DNA from: Candidatus Nitrosopumilus sp.
GTDB taxonomy: Archaea > Thermoproteota > Nitrososphaeria > Nitrososphaerales > Nitrosopumilaceae
NCBI GenBank assembly: GCA_018263505.1
Contig: JAANXA010000056.1
Span: 1-43,362 of the forward strand
DNA: 43,362 nt
Direction of reading: 5' to 3'
The position numbers were made by a program, and so were the translations under genes. The notes beneath the pieces were generated by a model. That model searched no databases, was not told where the DNA came from, and was given only the letters and a program-made list of their open reading frames with translations. Positions 30,825-38,902 of this stretch are shown here, piece by piece (position 1 is the stretch's first letter; each line of letters opens with the position of its first letter).

Positions 30825-31785
30825 TCTTTTCTATCATTTTAAGGTCTTTTTCAGCCTCGTTCCCTTCCATAGTCAAATACCCTGCAGTAATAATCCCGTT
30901 GGCACCACTTTGTAACAACTCTTCTCCTGAGTCATTAAGCATTGTTTCTCTTCCTCCTGAAATTTTTATCACAGATTCTGGCAATAGGAATCTAATTACT
31001 GCAAACATTCTTACAATTTCTGAATTTTTTAATTCAGCTTGTAATTCTAATGGTGTACCTGGAACTGGAACTAAAATGTTGATGGTTACTTCTTCAGGAT
31101 ATAGTCTTGCTAATTCCAATGTTAATTCTAATCTCTGTTCTCTTGTTTCTCCCAAACCAATAATTCCCCCTGTGCATAACTCTAACCCTGCTTTACGTGC
31201 TATTGCTAATGTCTTTAATCTATCCTCATATGTATGGGTAGTACAAATTTCTGCGAATTTTGATTTTGCAGTTTCTAAATTATGATTGTATCTTTTAACG
31301 CCAAGTTCTTTTAATTTTGTTGCTTGTATCGGTGTGAGAAAACCTAAACTACATTCTACACTTATTCCAACTTTTTGATTGATTTGTTCTATGATGTTGC
31401 ACACTTTTTCAAAATCTTTTGTTGATGGTTCTCTCCATGCTGCAACTAAACAATACGATTCTGCACCCTCTTCTTTTGCTTTTATCGCTTTACTTACCAC
31501 TTCTTCTGGACTGGGTAGTTGATATGTATCTACACCTGTGTCGAAAAATGCTGATTGTCCGCAAAAAGTACAATCTTCACTACATGCATTTTTTTTAATA
31601 TTGTTTAATTGTTCAACATCTATTTTTTTACCATTGAAATCTTGTGTGATCTCATTTGCACATTTTGCTAGATCTTTTAAATTTTCATCAGGAATATTGA
31701 GTAATTTTTCTGCGTCTTCTGAGGATATGTGAGTCCCTGCAAAAACTTTTTCTTGACATTCTTTGATGAATGCAACATTGTCCAT
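30808..31785 (-). CDS. bioB: Biotin synthase
   Basis: 325 aa, radical-SAM enzyme inserting sulphur into dethiobiotin. The 4Fe-4S ligands are C68, C72 and C75 in ACSEDCTFCGQSA; later family blocks are YCLVAAWREPS, VECSLGFLT, YNHNLETAKSKF, CTGGIIGLGETREQR and ISGGRETMLNDS. A TATA element TTATAAAT lies about 25 bases before the ATG, and a BirA-like dyad sits directly upstream (31825-31856). Confidence 0.95.
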   Translation of the reverse strand: MDNVAFIKECQEKVFAGTHISSEDAEKLLNIPDENLKDLAKCANEITQDFNGKKIDVEQLNNIKKNACSEDCTFCGQSAFFDTGVDTYQLPSPEEVVSKAIKAKEEGAESYCLVAAWREPSTKDFEKVCNIIEQINQKVGISVECSLGFLTPIQATKLKELGVKRYNHNLETAKSKFAEICTTHTYEDRLKTLAIARKAGLELCTGGIIGLGETREQRLELTLELARLYPEEVTINILVPVPGTPLELQAELKNSEIVRMFAVIRFLLPESVIKISGGRETMLNDSGEELLQSGANGIITAGYLTMEGNEAEKDLKMIEKIGLQA

Positions 31786-31824
31786 GCTTTTTCAATAGTT
31801 TTTCCATTTATAACAATAATGGAA

Positions 31825-31856
31825 AGGTTAACTCTAAAAAATTCAGGGGTTAACAA
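31825..31856. promoter_or_regulatory. BirA-operator-like dyad upstream of bioB
   Basis: Plus strand AGGTTAACT-N14-GGTTAACAA; the right half equals the known biotin-operator half-site and the 14-base spacing also fits TTGTWAACC-N14-GGTTWACAA. It begins 40 bases upstream of the bioB start and about 12 bases upstream of the TATA box (31806-31813), a position suited to regulating the promoter. It abuts the bioA stop codon at 31857. Regulator not in window. Confidence 0.65.
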
Positions 31857-33173
31857 TCAAATTATTTGTGGGGTTGCATTTTTTATTGTTTTAATCGTCT
31901 TATTTAGGAGTAAATTTAGTTCTTTTTCAGAAATTACTAAAGGTGGTACTAACATTACAATATTGCCTAATGTTCTGAGATAGATGCCTTGGTTTTTTCC
32001 TTCCTCAAAAAATATTTTGTTTATGGATTTTTTAGGATTGATTGGAGTCTTTTTTAATTTGTCTGATATTAATTCAATTCCCATCAACATTCCTTTGTGT
32101 CTGATATCTCCAACGATATCCATTTCTGAAATTTCTTTGTAAAAATTTGTAAAGATTTTTGATGTTTTTTGAATTTTATTAATCAAATTATTTTTTTGAT
32201 ACATTTTGAGATTCTCATTTGCTACAGCAGCAGCAATAGGATTCCCTGTGAATGTATGTCCATGAAACAAATGTTTCCATTCGTTAAATTCTCCTGAAAA
32301 TGAATCATAAACTTTTTTGTTTGTTAATGTAGCTGCCATTGTAAGATATCCTCCCGTCAACATTTTCCCAAATGCTACAATGTCTGGTGTACTTTTTTGT
32401 TCTTCATATTGTATCATAGAACCCAATCTTCCAAAACCTGTAGCAATTTCATCTAAAACAAACAAAATATCATATTTTTTACATAATTGTCTGATCTTTT
32501 TTTGAAAACTTTTTGGAAATATTATAACTCCTCCTGCCATTTGAGCTCCACTCTCCATTACAAAAGCTGCAATGTTATTATTTTTAGAAAATCTTTTTTC
32601 AATCTTTTCTAAACATTGATTTTGATAATCATTCAATGAATAATTTTTAGGTAATCTGTATTTGTTTGGAACTGGGAATTGGATTGTTGAAAATAATTGT
32701 TTTTTAAATTTACCAAAAAATTCTGGAACAAAACCAACTGACATTGCACCAAATGTATCCCCGTGATACCCATTTTCTATTGTAGCAATTTCTGTTTTCT
32801 TTTTCTCCCCTATATTTTTCCAATACTGCAATGCAATTTTGATTGAAATTTCCATTGCAGAAGACCCATTATCTGAGTAAAACACCTTGTGCATGCCTGG
32901 AGATATCTTTACAAGTCTTTTTGCTAGTTCTTCTGCAGGCTCATTTGTAAGATTAAACATCGAAGAATGCTGTAGTTTTTTACTTTGATTTGTGATTGTT
33001 TTGATTAATTCTGGATTTGAATGCCCCCACACATTACACCACATTGAACCTACTGCATCAAGTAATTTGTTACCTTTAGAATCGATTAACCATACTCCTT
33101 TCCCTTTAGTAATTTTATCAAATGAATCCCATTCTTTCATCTGTGTGTTTGGATGCCAAACCGAACTTTTCAA
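31857..33173 (-). CDS. bioA: Adenosylmethionine-8-amino-7-oxononanoate aminotransferase
   Basis: 438 aa from a TTG start. Class III aminotransferase converting KAPA to DAPA. SVWHPNTQMKEW at the N-terminus, SDNGSSAMEISIKIALQYW near 100, ENGYHGDTFGAMS near 132, FVLDEIATGFGRLGS near 238, PLP lysine K270 in VAFGKMLTGGYL, HGHTFTGNPIAAA near 305. Lies upstream of bioB on the same strand with 71 bp between, where bioB has its own promoter. Confidence 0.93.
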   Translation of the reverse strand: MKSSVWHPNTQMKEWDSFDKITKGKGVWLIDSKGNKLLDAVGSMWCNVWGHSNPELIKTITNQSKKLQHSSMFNLTNEPAEELAKRLVKISPGMHKVFYSDNGSSAMEISIKIALQYWKNIGEKKKTEIATIENGYHGDTFGAMSVGFVPEFFGKFKKQLFSTIQFPVPNKYRLPKNYSLNDYQNQCLEKIEKRFSKNNNIAAFVMESGAQMAGGVIIFPKSFQKKIRQLCKKYDILFVLDEIATGFGRLGSMIQYEEQKSTPDIVAFGKMLTGGYLTMAATLTNKKVYDSFSGEFNEWKHLFHGHTFTGNPIAAAVANENLKMYQKNNLINKIQKTSKIFTNFYKEISEMDIVGDIRHKGMLMGIELISDKLKKTPINPKKSINKIFFEEGKNQGIYLRTLGNIVMLVPPLVISEKELNLLLNKTIKTIKNATPQII

Positions 33174-33200
33174 CTACATTTGTTTAATTTCAGATCTTAA

Positions 33201-33222
33201 TAATTAACCGATTAAAATTGAC
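33201..33222. promoter_or_regulatory. Half-site AATTAACCGAT upstream of bioA
   Basis: The 11-mer AATTAACCGAT (33202-33212) is in the bioA promoter, 29-39 bases from its start. The same 11-mer is upstream of bioD at 35238-35248. It contains the TTAACC core also present in the bioB dyad, so a common regulator is possible. Confidence 0.35.
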
Positions 33223-33333
33223 AAACTCTTATTCCTTGTATCTTTCTTTTTTTGATTTTGAAAGGAAAAACGCACTAAATGTCCTAAATCGATTAAATCT
33301 CTAAATAATTCATAATATAAAATCAATTTTTAC

Positions 33334-33786
33334 TTATTTATCTGAAATTCTCATTAGGATTTGATCACATATTTTACGCATTTGTGAGTCAGATCCAACA
33401 CTTGAAATTTTGACAATATCTGTAGTTGTTATTATTCCTACAATCTTACCCTTTTCTTTCACAGGAAGTTTATGGATACCTTTGCTTTTCATAATTTCAG
33501 ATGCTTCCCAGATTGTTTCATCATGATTAACTGTGATTAATGGTTGTGACATCACTTCACATATTTCTGTAAATAATGGTATTCCTTCAGCAGCAATTTT
33601 AATTACAAAATCTCTTTCAGAAACAATTCCTATTGGTGTATCGTTATCTACTACCATCACACATCCGATGTTTGATACTTTCATTTTTTGTGCAGATTCC
33701 TGAATTGACATTGATTTGTTTACTGTTAGAATTTTTTTACTCATTACATCTTTCACAAATGTATTATTCATATTTTCATTATTCAT
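33334..33786 (-). CDS. Two-CBS-domain protein
   Basis: 150 aa, consisting of a CBS pair: FVKDVMSKKILTVNKSMSIQESAQKMKVSNIGCVMVVDNDTPIGIVSERDFV (first) and VMSQPLITVNHDETIWEASEIMKSKGIHKLPVKEKGKIVGIITTTDIV (second). Such stand-alone pairs bind adenine nucleotides and act as sensors for partner proteins. No fused domain. Monocistronic, downstream of the bioA promoter region on the same strand. Partner unknown. Confidence 0.88.
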   Translation of the reverse strand: MNNENMNNTFVKDVMSKKILTVNKSMSIQESAQKMKVSNIGCVMVVDNDTPIGIVSERDFVIKIAAEGIPLFTEICEVMSQPLITVNHDETIWEASEIMKSKGIHKLPVKEKGKIVGIITTTDIVKISSVGSDSQMRKICDQILMRISDK

Positions 33787-33890
33787 TTCAATTATTTTAA
33801 ATCAAATCAAAATTATCATAACTGAAAATCAATTCAAGAAATCAGGGTTTTTCTTTTAACTATTACTTTTGTACATTATGTTAGTTAAAA

Positions 33891-34118
33891 ATGATGAAAT
33901 TAAACTCTGGGGAAAAAACATTACTTGTTGGATTTCCTAGCAATGGCTTAGTTGGAACTTTTTCGATATCTTACTTGATTCATTATTTAAAAATGAATAA
34001 AATTGATTAAATTGTAATTGGTTCAAGAGGTATGGGATTCCCAAAAGAGTTGTTCTTTGGAAGTACATCAAACTTTGTACTACATAAAGCCAAATCTCCT
34101 GTCACCGTAATAAAATAG
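33891..34118 (+). pseudogene. Chimeric remnant: PAC2-like start joined to UspA-like end
   Basis: The first 39 codons read GEKTLLVGFPSNGLVGTFSISYLIHYLK, the N-terminal block of PAC2 (proteasome-assembly-chaperone-like) proteins. A TAA at 34008 follows NKID, and in the same frame the sequence continues IVIGSRGMGFPKELFFGSTS then NFVLHKAKSPVTVIK and TAG, the C-terminal ATP-binding end of a universal stress protein, where Leu usually precedes IVIGSRG. So two unrelated gene pieces are fused by deletion and one codon (TTA to TAA) is a stop. Broken and probably not functional. Confidence 0.75.
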
Positions 34119-34181
34119 AATTTTTCCTATAAGCACTAACAAAATATGTTGAATAATCTAAAAATTTATCCCATTAATGAG

Positions 34182-34643
34182 TCAAGCATCAATTAACAAT
34201 ACAGGACATTTTCCAATTTCGACAATTTTTCTTGATACACTGCCTAGAGATAATAGTCTCTTAATCCCAGACAACTTTTTTCTTTTTGCCATTACAATTA
34301 GATCAAATTTTTGTTTTTTGATATATTTTGTAATGACTTCATCTGCATACCCGGTAACTACTTTGGATTTGATAATGATATTTTCTGATTTGTAAAATTC
34401 TGCTTTTCTTTCCATCTCTTTTTTTCTATTAATCAATGACTGTTTTGCTGCTTTCTTAAACTCCCTTGCCAATGCCTTACTCTCTGTTCCAGATAAAGCA
34501 AATGTTGGAGGTTTTTGCAATGATTCGACAACATGCAAAATTAGAATTTCTGATGAATTATTTTTTGCAATGTGTACTGCATGTTTAAGTGCTTTATCTC
34601 CTGCAGAAGTACCTGCATGTGGAACTAGGATATTTTTATACAT
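34182..34643 (-). CDS. Universal stress protein (UspA family)
   Basis: 153 aa. MYKNILVPHAGTSAGDKALKHAVHIAKNN with the N-terminal strand and helix, central LILHVVESL, and the C-terminal FDLIVMAKRKKLSGIKRLLSLGSVSRKIVEIGKCPVLLI. The usual nucleotide loop G-2x-G-9x-G(S/T) is only partly kept (the first Gly is Ala/Lys here), so ATP binding is uncertain. The chimeric pseudogene on the opposite strand holds another UspA fragment. Confidence 0.88.
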   Translation of the reverse strand: MYKNILVPHAGTSAGDKALKHAVHIAKNNSSEILILHVVESLQKPPTFALSGTESKALAREFKKAAKQSLINRKKEMERKAEFYKSENIIIKSKVVTGYADEVITKYIKKQKFDLIVMAKRKKLSGIKRLLSLGSVSRKIVEIGKCPVLLIDA

Positions 34644-34690
34644 TGAATGTGTTGTGTATATTTGGGTATATCAACATTCAGGACAGTTTA

Positions 34691-34834
34691 TTGTTTTTCA
34701 AATTTGAACATAAGAGATTTTGTCAAGTAGTATTAATCCTATATTGTAATGTGGATAGAAAAATTAACTGTGATGGGATTTCAGCATTTGGTATAGCATT
34801 TTGGGTCTGTCCTGTTTGTAAGAAATGGAATTGA
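34691..34834 (+). CDS. Possible short zinc-ribbon protein (start uncertain)
   Basis: The open frame ends CNVDRKINCDGISAFGIAFW then VCPVCKKWN. Two Cys pairs, the second a typical CPxC knuckle, look like a compact zinc ribbon. The start is unclear: TTG at 34691, or GTG at 34751 giving only 27 residues. The rest of 34644-35282 holds one small membrane ORF (34896) and no other convincing gene. Confidence 0.25.
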   Translation: MFFKFEHKRFCQVVLILYCNVDRKINCDGISAFGIAFWVCPVCKKWN

Positions 34835-34895
34835 CAGAATGAATAATTAGAAAATACTGAACATTTTTTTTAAAGACATCAAAATTATTCTATAC

Positions 34896-34988
34896 ATGGA
34901 ACAGATGGAAATAATCATTCCAGTCCTAATTGTTTTAGCAGTAGGTATTCCAATAGGCATAAGATTGTGGATTATGTTCAAAAAATAA
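34896..34988 (+). CDS. 30-aa membrane peptide
   Basis: MEQMEIIIPVLIVLAVGIPI then GIRLWIMFKK: acidic start, one membrane helix, basic end (outside-in orientation likely). An AT-rich upstream region (AAAATTATTC) could serve as promoter. Function unknown; similar one-helix peptides occur at 23595, 26088 and 29589. Confidence 0.35.
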   Translation: MEQMEIIIPVLIVLAVGIPIGIRLWIMFKK

Positions 34989-35237
34989 ACTGTCTCAAAG
35001 AACTGGACAAATCAAAAACATTCCACCACTGAGAAATAATATGACTGGTGCTGTAATAGATACACGATACACCAAAATCGATATAAAAAAATATCTCCAA
35101 ATGGTGTTCTAATCAGTATTATGTGATATTATTTTAATTTCACCTTTAGACCATAACCTTTAAGATCAACATTTGTGTAAAATGAATTAATGACCTTGAA
35201 AAACGAAAAAACAAGGTAGTATATCAAAAATCTCTGA

Positions 35238-35256
35238 AATTAACCGATGAGTTAAT
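35238..35256. promoter_or_regulatory. Dyad ATTAAC-N6-GTTAAT upstream of bioD
   Basis: Perfect six-base arms (35239-35244 and 35251-35256) with the 11-mer AATTAACCGAT, shared with the bioA promoter. It lies 27-45 bases before the bioD start. Probable binding site of the same regulator; shorter spacing than the bioB dyad. Confidence 0.4.
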
Positions 35257-35282
35257 CAACTAATACTTGTAAATCCAGTTTA

Positions 35283-35966
35283 TTGAAATCTTTATTCATA
35301 ACTGGAACTGACACTGACGTTGGAAAAACATACGTTACTGCAGGATTAACTGTTACTCTTCGAAAGATGGGGATCGATGTTGGTGTGATGAAGCCTTTTG
35401 CAGCAGGAACTGCACAAAAAAAAGGATTCAAATCTGAAGATGTTGAAATTTTATCCAATGCTGCACAAGTCAATGATCCTGAAAATTTAGTAAATCCCCA
35501 ATTTTTCAAAATTGCAGCATCTCCTTATACTGCTTGGAAGAAATTAAAAATAAAACCAAAAGTTTCAACTGTTTTATCCAGTTTCAAAAAATTATCAAAA
35601 CTTCATGATACAATTTTAGTTGAAGGAATGGGTGGTGTTATGACTCCTGTTCTTAAGAACTATTTTATTACTGATTTAATCAAAGAAATGAAAATTCCTA
35701 CAATCATTGTAACTAGAACCAAAGTTGGGACTGTTAATCATACTGTAATGACTGTAAAAATGTGTCAAAAATACAAAATCCCAATTCATGGAATTATCAT
35801 TAATAATTTTGATAATGGATATCCTGTAAAACAACTCACATCTGATTTAGAGAATATAACGGGAATCAATGTTTTAGGTTCCATTCCATTCATTAAAGAT
35901 TTGAGTGATACCTCATTGTATAGAACTTTTAGAAAAAATATTGAATTGAAATCTTTAATGAAATAA
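35283..35966 (+). CDS. bioD: Dethiobiotin synthetase
   Basis: 227 aa from a TTG start. LFITGTDTDVGKTYVTAGL holds the P-loop (residues 8-16), GVMKPFAAGTAQKKG is the DAPA-binding part, and LVEGMGGVMTPVLKNYFITDL the family's second signature. ATP-dependent ring closure before BioB. The gene is on the other strand from bioA/bioB/bioF and about 2.1 kb away, separated by CBS, UspA and pseudogene, but its promoter shares a motif with bioA. Confidence 0.93.
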   Translation: MKSLFITGTDTDVGKTYVTAGLTVTLRKMGIDVGVMKPFAAGTAQKKGFKSEDVEILSNAAQVNDPENLVNPQFFKIAASPYTAWKKLKIKPKVSTVLSSFKKLSKLHDTILVEGMGGVMTPVLKNYFITDLIKEMKIPTIIVTRTKVGTVNHTVMTVKMCQKYKIPIHGIIINNFDNGYPVKQLTSDLENITGINVLGSIPFIKDLSDTSLYRTFRKNIELKSLMK

Positions 35967-35971
35967 TTTTA

Positions 35972-36520
35972 TCAAATTCGTAAAATTTTAAATTTGTTTG
36001 TACCGTTTACATTACTAAACTGTGCAATTTCAAAAATTATTTTTTTGAATGATAAATTCTCTTCAGATAACACAAATGATTTTCTCTCTATCTGAATTTC
36101 TTCTGATAATACTAACCAAATATTTTCTTTAATTGGTTGAATTTTTTCTAATTGAGAAATTTTTTGCTCAATTACTTTTTTGTCTGATGATTTTGGAATA
36201 CAAATAACCAAAGTCATCTTTGGGTCTTTTTCTAATGTTTTGATGTCTGGAATAACAATATCTAGTTCCTGTCCTTCATATTCGACTTTTCTTTGACTGT
36301 TTAGTAATGCATTAGTTAGTAAATAATGTAAAATTCCTGTGGCAAAAATTCCTATTGCTTCATCTTTTATGCCTATTTTACTAATTTTGTCATAACAATT
36401 GGCTGTTATCTCTTCAATAACTTTATCAAATTTTTGTTCTTTAATTAATTCTGGAATTGTTGTAGATTTTTCTATATATTCAAACAAATATTCTTTTACA
36501 GGATTAATCTCTTCATCCAT
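35972..36520 (-). CDS. Conserved-looking protein, function unknown
   Basis: 182 aa, no signal peptide or membrane helix. An N-terminal helical half (about 1-75) is followed by an alpha/beta half with strands LDIVIPDIKTL, MTLVICIPKSSDKK and IWLVLSEEI that resemble a restriction-endonuclease- or Rossmann-like core without clear catalytic residues. Ends 5 bp from convergent bioD and follows HMG-CoA synthase by 41 bp on the same strand. Family not recognised. Confidence 0.5.
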   Translation of the reverse strand: MDEEINPVKEYLFEYIEKSTTIPELIKEQKFDKVIEEITANCYDKISKIGIKDEAIGIFATGILHYLLTNALLNSQRKVEYEGQELDIVIPDIKTLEKDPKMTLVICIPKSSDKKVIEQKISQLEKIQPIKENIWLVLSEEIQIERKSFVLSEENLSFKKIIFEIAQFSNVNGTNKFKILRI

Positions 36521-36561
36521 TATTTTGTTTAATTGAAATTTGAATAAATTCGTTTGATTGG

Positions 36562-37956
36562 TTATTCATTGAAGACATAACGTCTTTCGCCTCTAGATTC
36601 TTCATCTGTTTTTACATTTGTCAATACAAATTCTCTCTTTGGTTGTAAAACTGGATCTTCTAATGTTAGTTTGTTTTCGTGTAAAATTTCATATTCTTCA
36701 AGTGTTAATCTTCTTCTGTCTCCTAACTCGTTTTCTAAATTCATATCCCTTACAATTTCTTTATACCCTGATTGAATAACTCCACTAAACACCATTGCAC
36801 TGCTTCCACTACCGTAAGAACCAAACCCTACTCTCTTCCCTTCTAACTCAATTCCTTTTTGAAACTCAAATTCTAGACTACTTCTAAATCCTAGATATAA
36901 TGATGCAGTATACAAATTCCCTATCATTGTTGATGCAATTAATGAACTTGCAAGTTTTGATTCATACACTTCTTGATATTCGGAAGTTTTTGTAAACAAT
37001 TTAGTAAATTCATGATCTTTTGTCATAAATTCTTCATCCCCTAAGACTGATTCAATTGTTCCACGAGGATCTTTTGGTACTGGTTCATCCATTCCAATTT
37101 CAGTTAACACCCTCTTCCATCTTGGAAGTTGACGCCACTCATGTCTTACTAAATATGCAAGTGCTTTTTTGCCCATGTTACTATAAGGTAAATGCATGTT
37201 GATGTAGTCCATATGATCTAAAATTGTTTCACCTTGTTCAAGTTTGACTAGTCCTGTTGAAATTATTTTTTTCTTGTATGCTTCAAGGGCTTTTCTTACT
37301 TGAATCATGTATAACATATTTGAATATTGGCCATGAACAATAGGTGTCTCTTTCCCAAATGGTCTGTAAAAGTCATATTCATCTTTAATTGATGTGGCAG
37401 TTACTTTAGGATCAAATGCTAATAATCGTGGTTGGTCATTAAGTAACATGACTACTGAACCTGCACCTTGAGTCATCTCTCCACTAGAACCTTTGTCATA
37501 TTTTGCAATATCTGATACCACAACAAGTGCATATTTCCCTTCTGCTTCCCCTGCTCTAATCCAATTTGTATTGTCATAAAGTGCATAAGAACCACTAACA
37601 CATGCAAATTTAGTCTCAATTCCACCACAATGTTCAAAGGCACCTTTACCATACACTTGTTCTAACATTCCAATAACATAGGAGTTCATTGCTTTTGATT
37701 CGTCAAATGATGATTCAGTTGAAACGTATAATCTTCCAATATCTTCTGGTGATAGTTTATTTTTCTGCATAATTTTCAAACATGCATTTGCTGCAAGAAT
37801 TGCTGGATCTTGATTAGAATCAACTAATGCCATTTGTGATACTCCTAGACCTTTTTGTAATTTTACTGGGTCTAATCCTCTAGCTTTTGCAAAATCTTCT
37901 GCATCAATGTATAATCTTGGAATGTAAATTGCAATATCGTCTATTCCAGCTGCCAT
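36562..37956 (-). CDS. Hydroxymethylglutaryl-CoA synthase
   Basis: 464 aa, mevalonate pathway step from acetyl-CoA and acetoacetyl-CoA to HMG-CoA, feeding archaeal lipid synthesis. Thiolase-fold catalytic residues visible: E81 in VSTESSFDESKA, nucleophile C119 in ETKFACVSGSYAL, H208 in PIVHGQYSNMLY. N-terminal GIDDIAIYIPRLYID and FGSYGSGSSAMVF near the C-terminus agree. Length is above the short bacterial/archaeal form and closer to the longer form. Not clustered with thiolase here. Confidence 0.93.
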   Translation of the reverse strand: MAAGIDDIAIYIPRLYIDAEDFAKARGLDPVKLQKGLGVSQMALVDSNQDPAILAANACLKIMQKNKLSPEDIGRLYVSTESSFDESKAMNSYVIGMLEQVYGKGAFEHCGGIETKFACVSGSYALYDNTNWIRAGEAEGKYALVVVSDIAKYDKGSSGEMTQGAGSVVMLLNDQPRLLAFDPKVTATSIKDEYDFYRPFGKETPIVHGQYSNMLYMIQVRKALEAYKKKIISTGLVKLEQGETILDHMDYINMHLPYSNMGKKALAYLVRHEWRQLPRWKRVLTEIGMDEPVPKDPRGTIESVLGDEEFMTKDHEFTKLFTKTSEYQEVYESKLASSLIASTMIGNLYTASLYLGFRSSLEFEFQKGIELEGKRVGFGSYGSGSSAMVFSGVIQSGYKEIVRDMNLENELGDRRRLTLEEYEILHENKLTLEDPVLQPKREFVLTNVKTDEESRGERRYVFNE

Positions 37957-38065
37957 AAGCTTGGCTCCGATAATTCATTAATAAGGTTATTGAGTAAATC
38001 TGATAAAACTAGGAAGGAGAAATTTCTTTTTTAAATAAAATTTTATTTTCAAAATGATCGATGAT

Positions 38066-38764
38066 CTATCTTTCTAACTCATTTTCAATGATATTCTCAA
38101 ATGTTTCAAAAGGCTGTGCACCAAATAATTTTGAAACTTGTCCATCAGGACCAATTATAAAAAATGCTGGAGTTCCTGTTAGTTCTAGTGTTTTTGCATC
38201 ATTATTACTTGCAAGAATAATATCTGAATAGGTTCCATTATTCATACATTCAGACCATTGATTTGTATCTAATTCTATCTCTTGAGCAAATTTAAGAAGA
38301 TTTTCTGATGATGCCCATCCATTATTTTCACCAGTCCAATTTGAGTATAACACATCATGATACTCCCAAAACAATCCTTGTTCTCCAGCACAATGTGCTC
38401 CATGGGATGCATTTATTGAATCAGGACCTATGATTGTGTAATCCTTGAAGATCATCTTTACTTTACCTGTCTCTACATATTGTTGTAATATTTTGTCTTC
38501 AGTAGAATGAAAGAAGACATTACAAAAATGACATTGATAATCTCCAAATTCAACTAGTGTTACTTTGGCATCACTATTTCCAAGAATTGGAGAACCGTTC
38601 CCGTAAAATGTATTCATGGTAATCTTTGCAGGCCCAATCTGTTTGGTAGTAGGTTCTATGACAAGTTCTGATTCATTTGTAATTCCATTAAAACCAAAAA
38701 ATATTCCTATGATCACTATTGATGCAATAACGGCACCTATACCAAGTGATGGACCATGTATCAA
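38066..38764 (-). CDS. Membrane-anchored DsbA-like thiol-disulphide oxidoreductase
   Basis: 232 aa. N-terminal helix (8-27), then thioredoxin fold with VTLVEFGDYQCHFCNVFF (C78-H-F-C81), a helical insert HGAHCAGEQGLFWEYHDVLY and cis-Pro P199 in LTGTPAFFIIGPDG. The C-H-F-C pair resembles DsbA/DsbC-type active sites, implying disulphide formation or isomerisation outside the cell, and could be linked to the CcdA/thioredoxin pair at 27.6-29.5 kb. Divergent from gap. Confidence 0.88.
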   Translation of the reverse strand: MIHGPSLGIGAVIASIVIIGIFFGFNGITNESELVIEPTTKQIGPAKITMNTFYGNGSPILGNSDAKVTLVEFGDYQCHFCNVFFHSTEDKILQQYVETGKVKMIFKDYTIIGPDSINASHGAHCAGEQGLFWEYHDVLYSNWTGENNGWASSENLLKFAQEIELDTNQWSECMNNGTYSDIILASNNDAKTLELTGTPAFFIIGPDGQVSKLFGAQPFETFENIIENELER

Positions 38765-38902
38765 TAACTTTTGAGTCTATTTTACACATTTAGTCTTTTG
38801 CGATATTTACTTTCACCTTTATCATTACATTTGACTTTGTTTTTTTATTACATCAATTCTTTGAAGTATATTCCTAAATAACCATCAGTATTTAGAATCA
38901 AT

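Noticed and set aside
34990-35112. Plus-strand open stretch ending NNMTGAVIDTRYTKIDIKK
   Set aside because: No start codon other than an internal ATG giving 23 residues; insufficient support as a gene.
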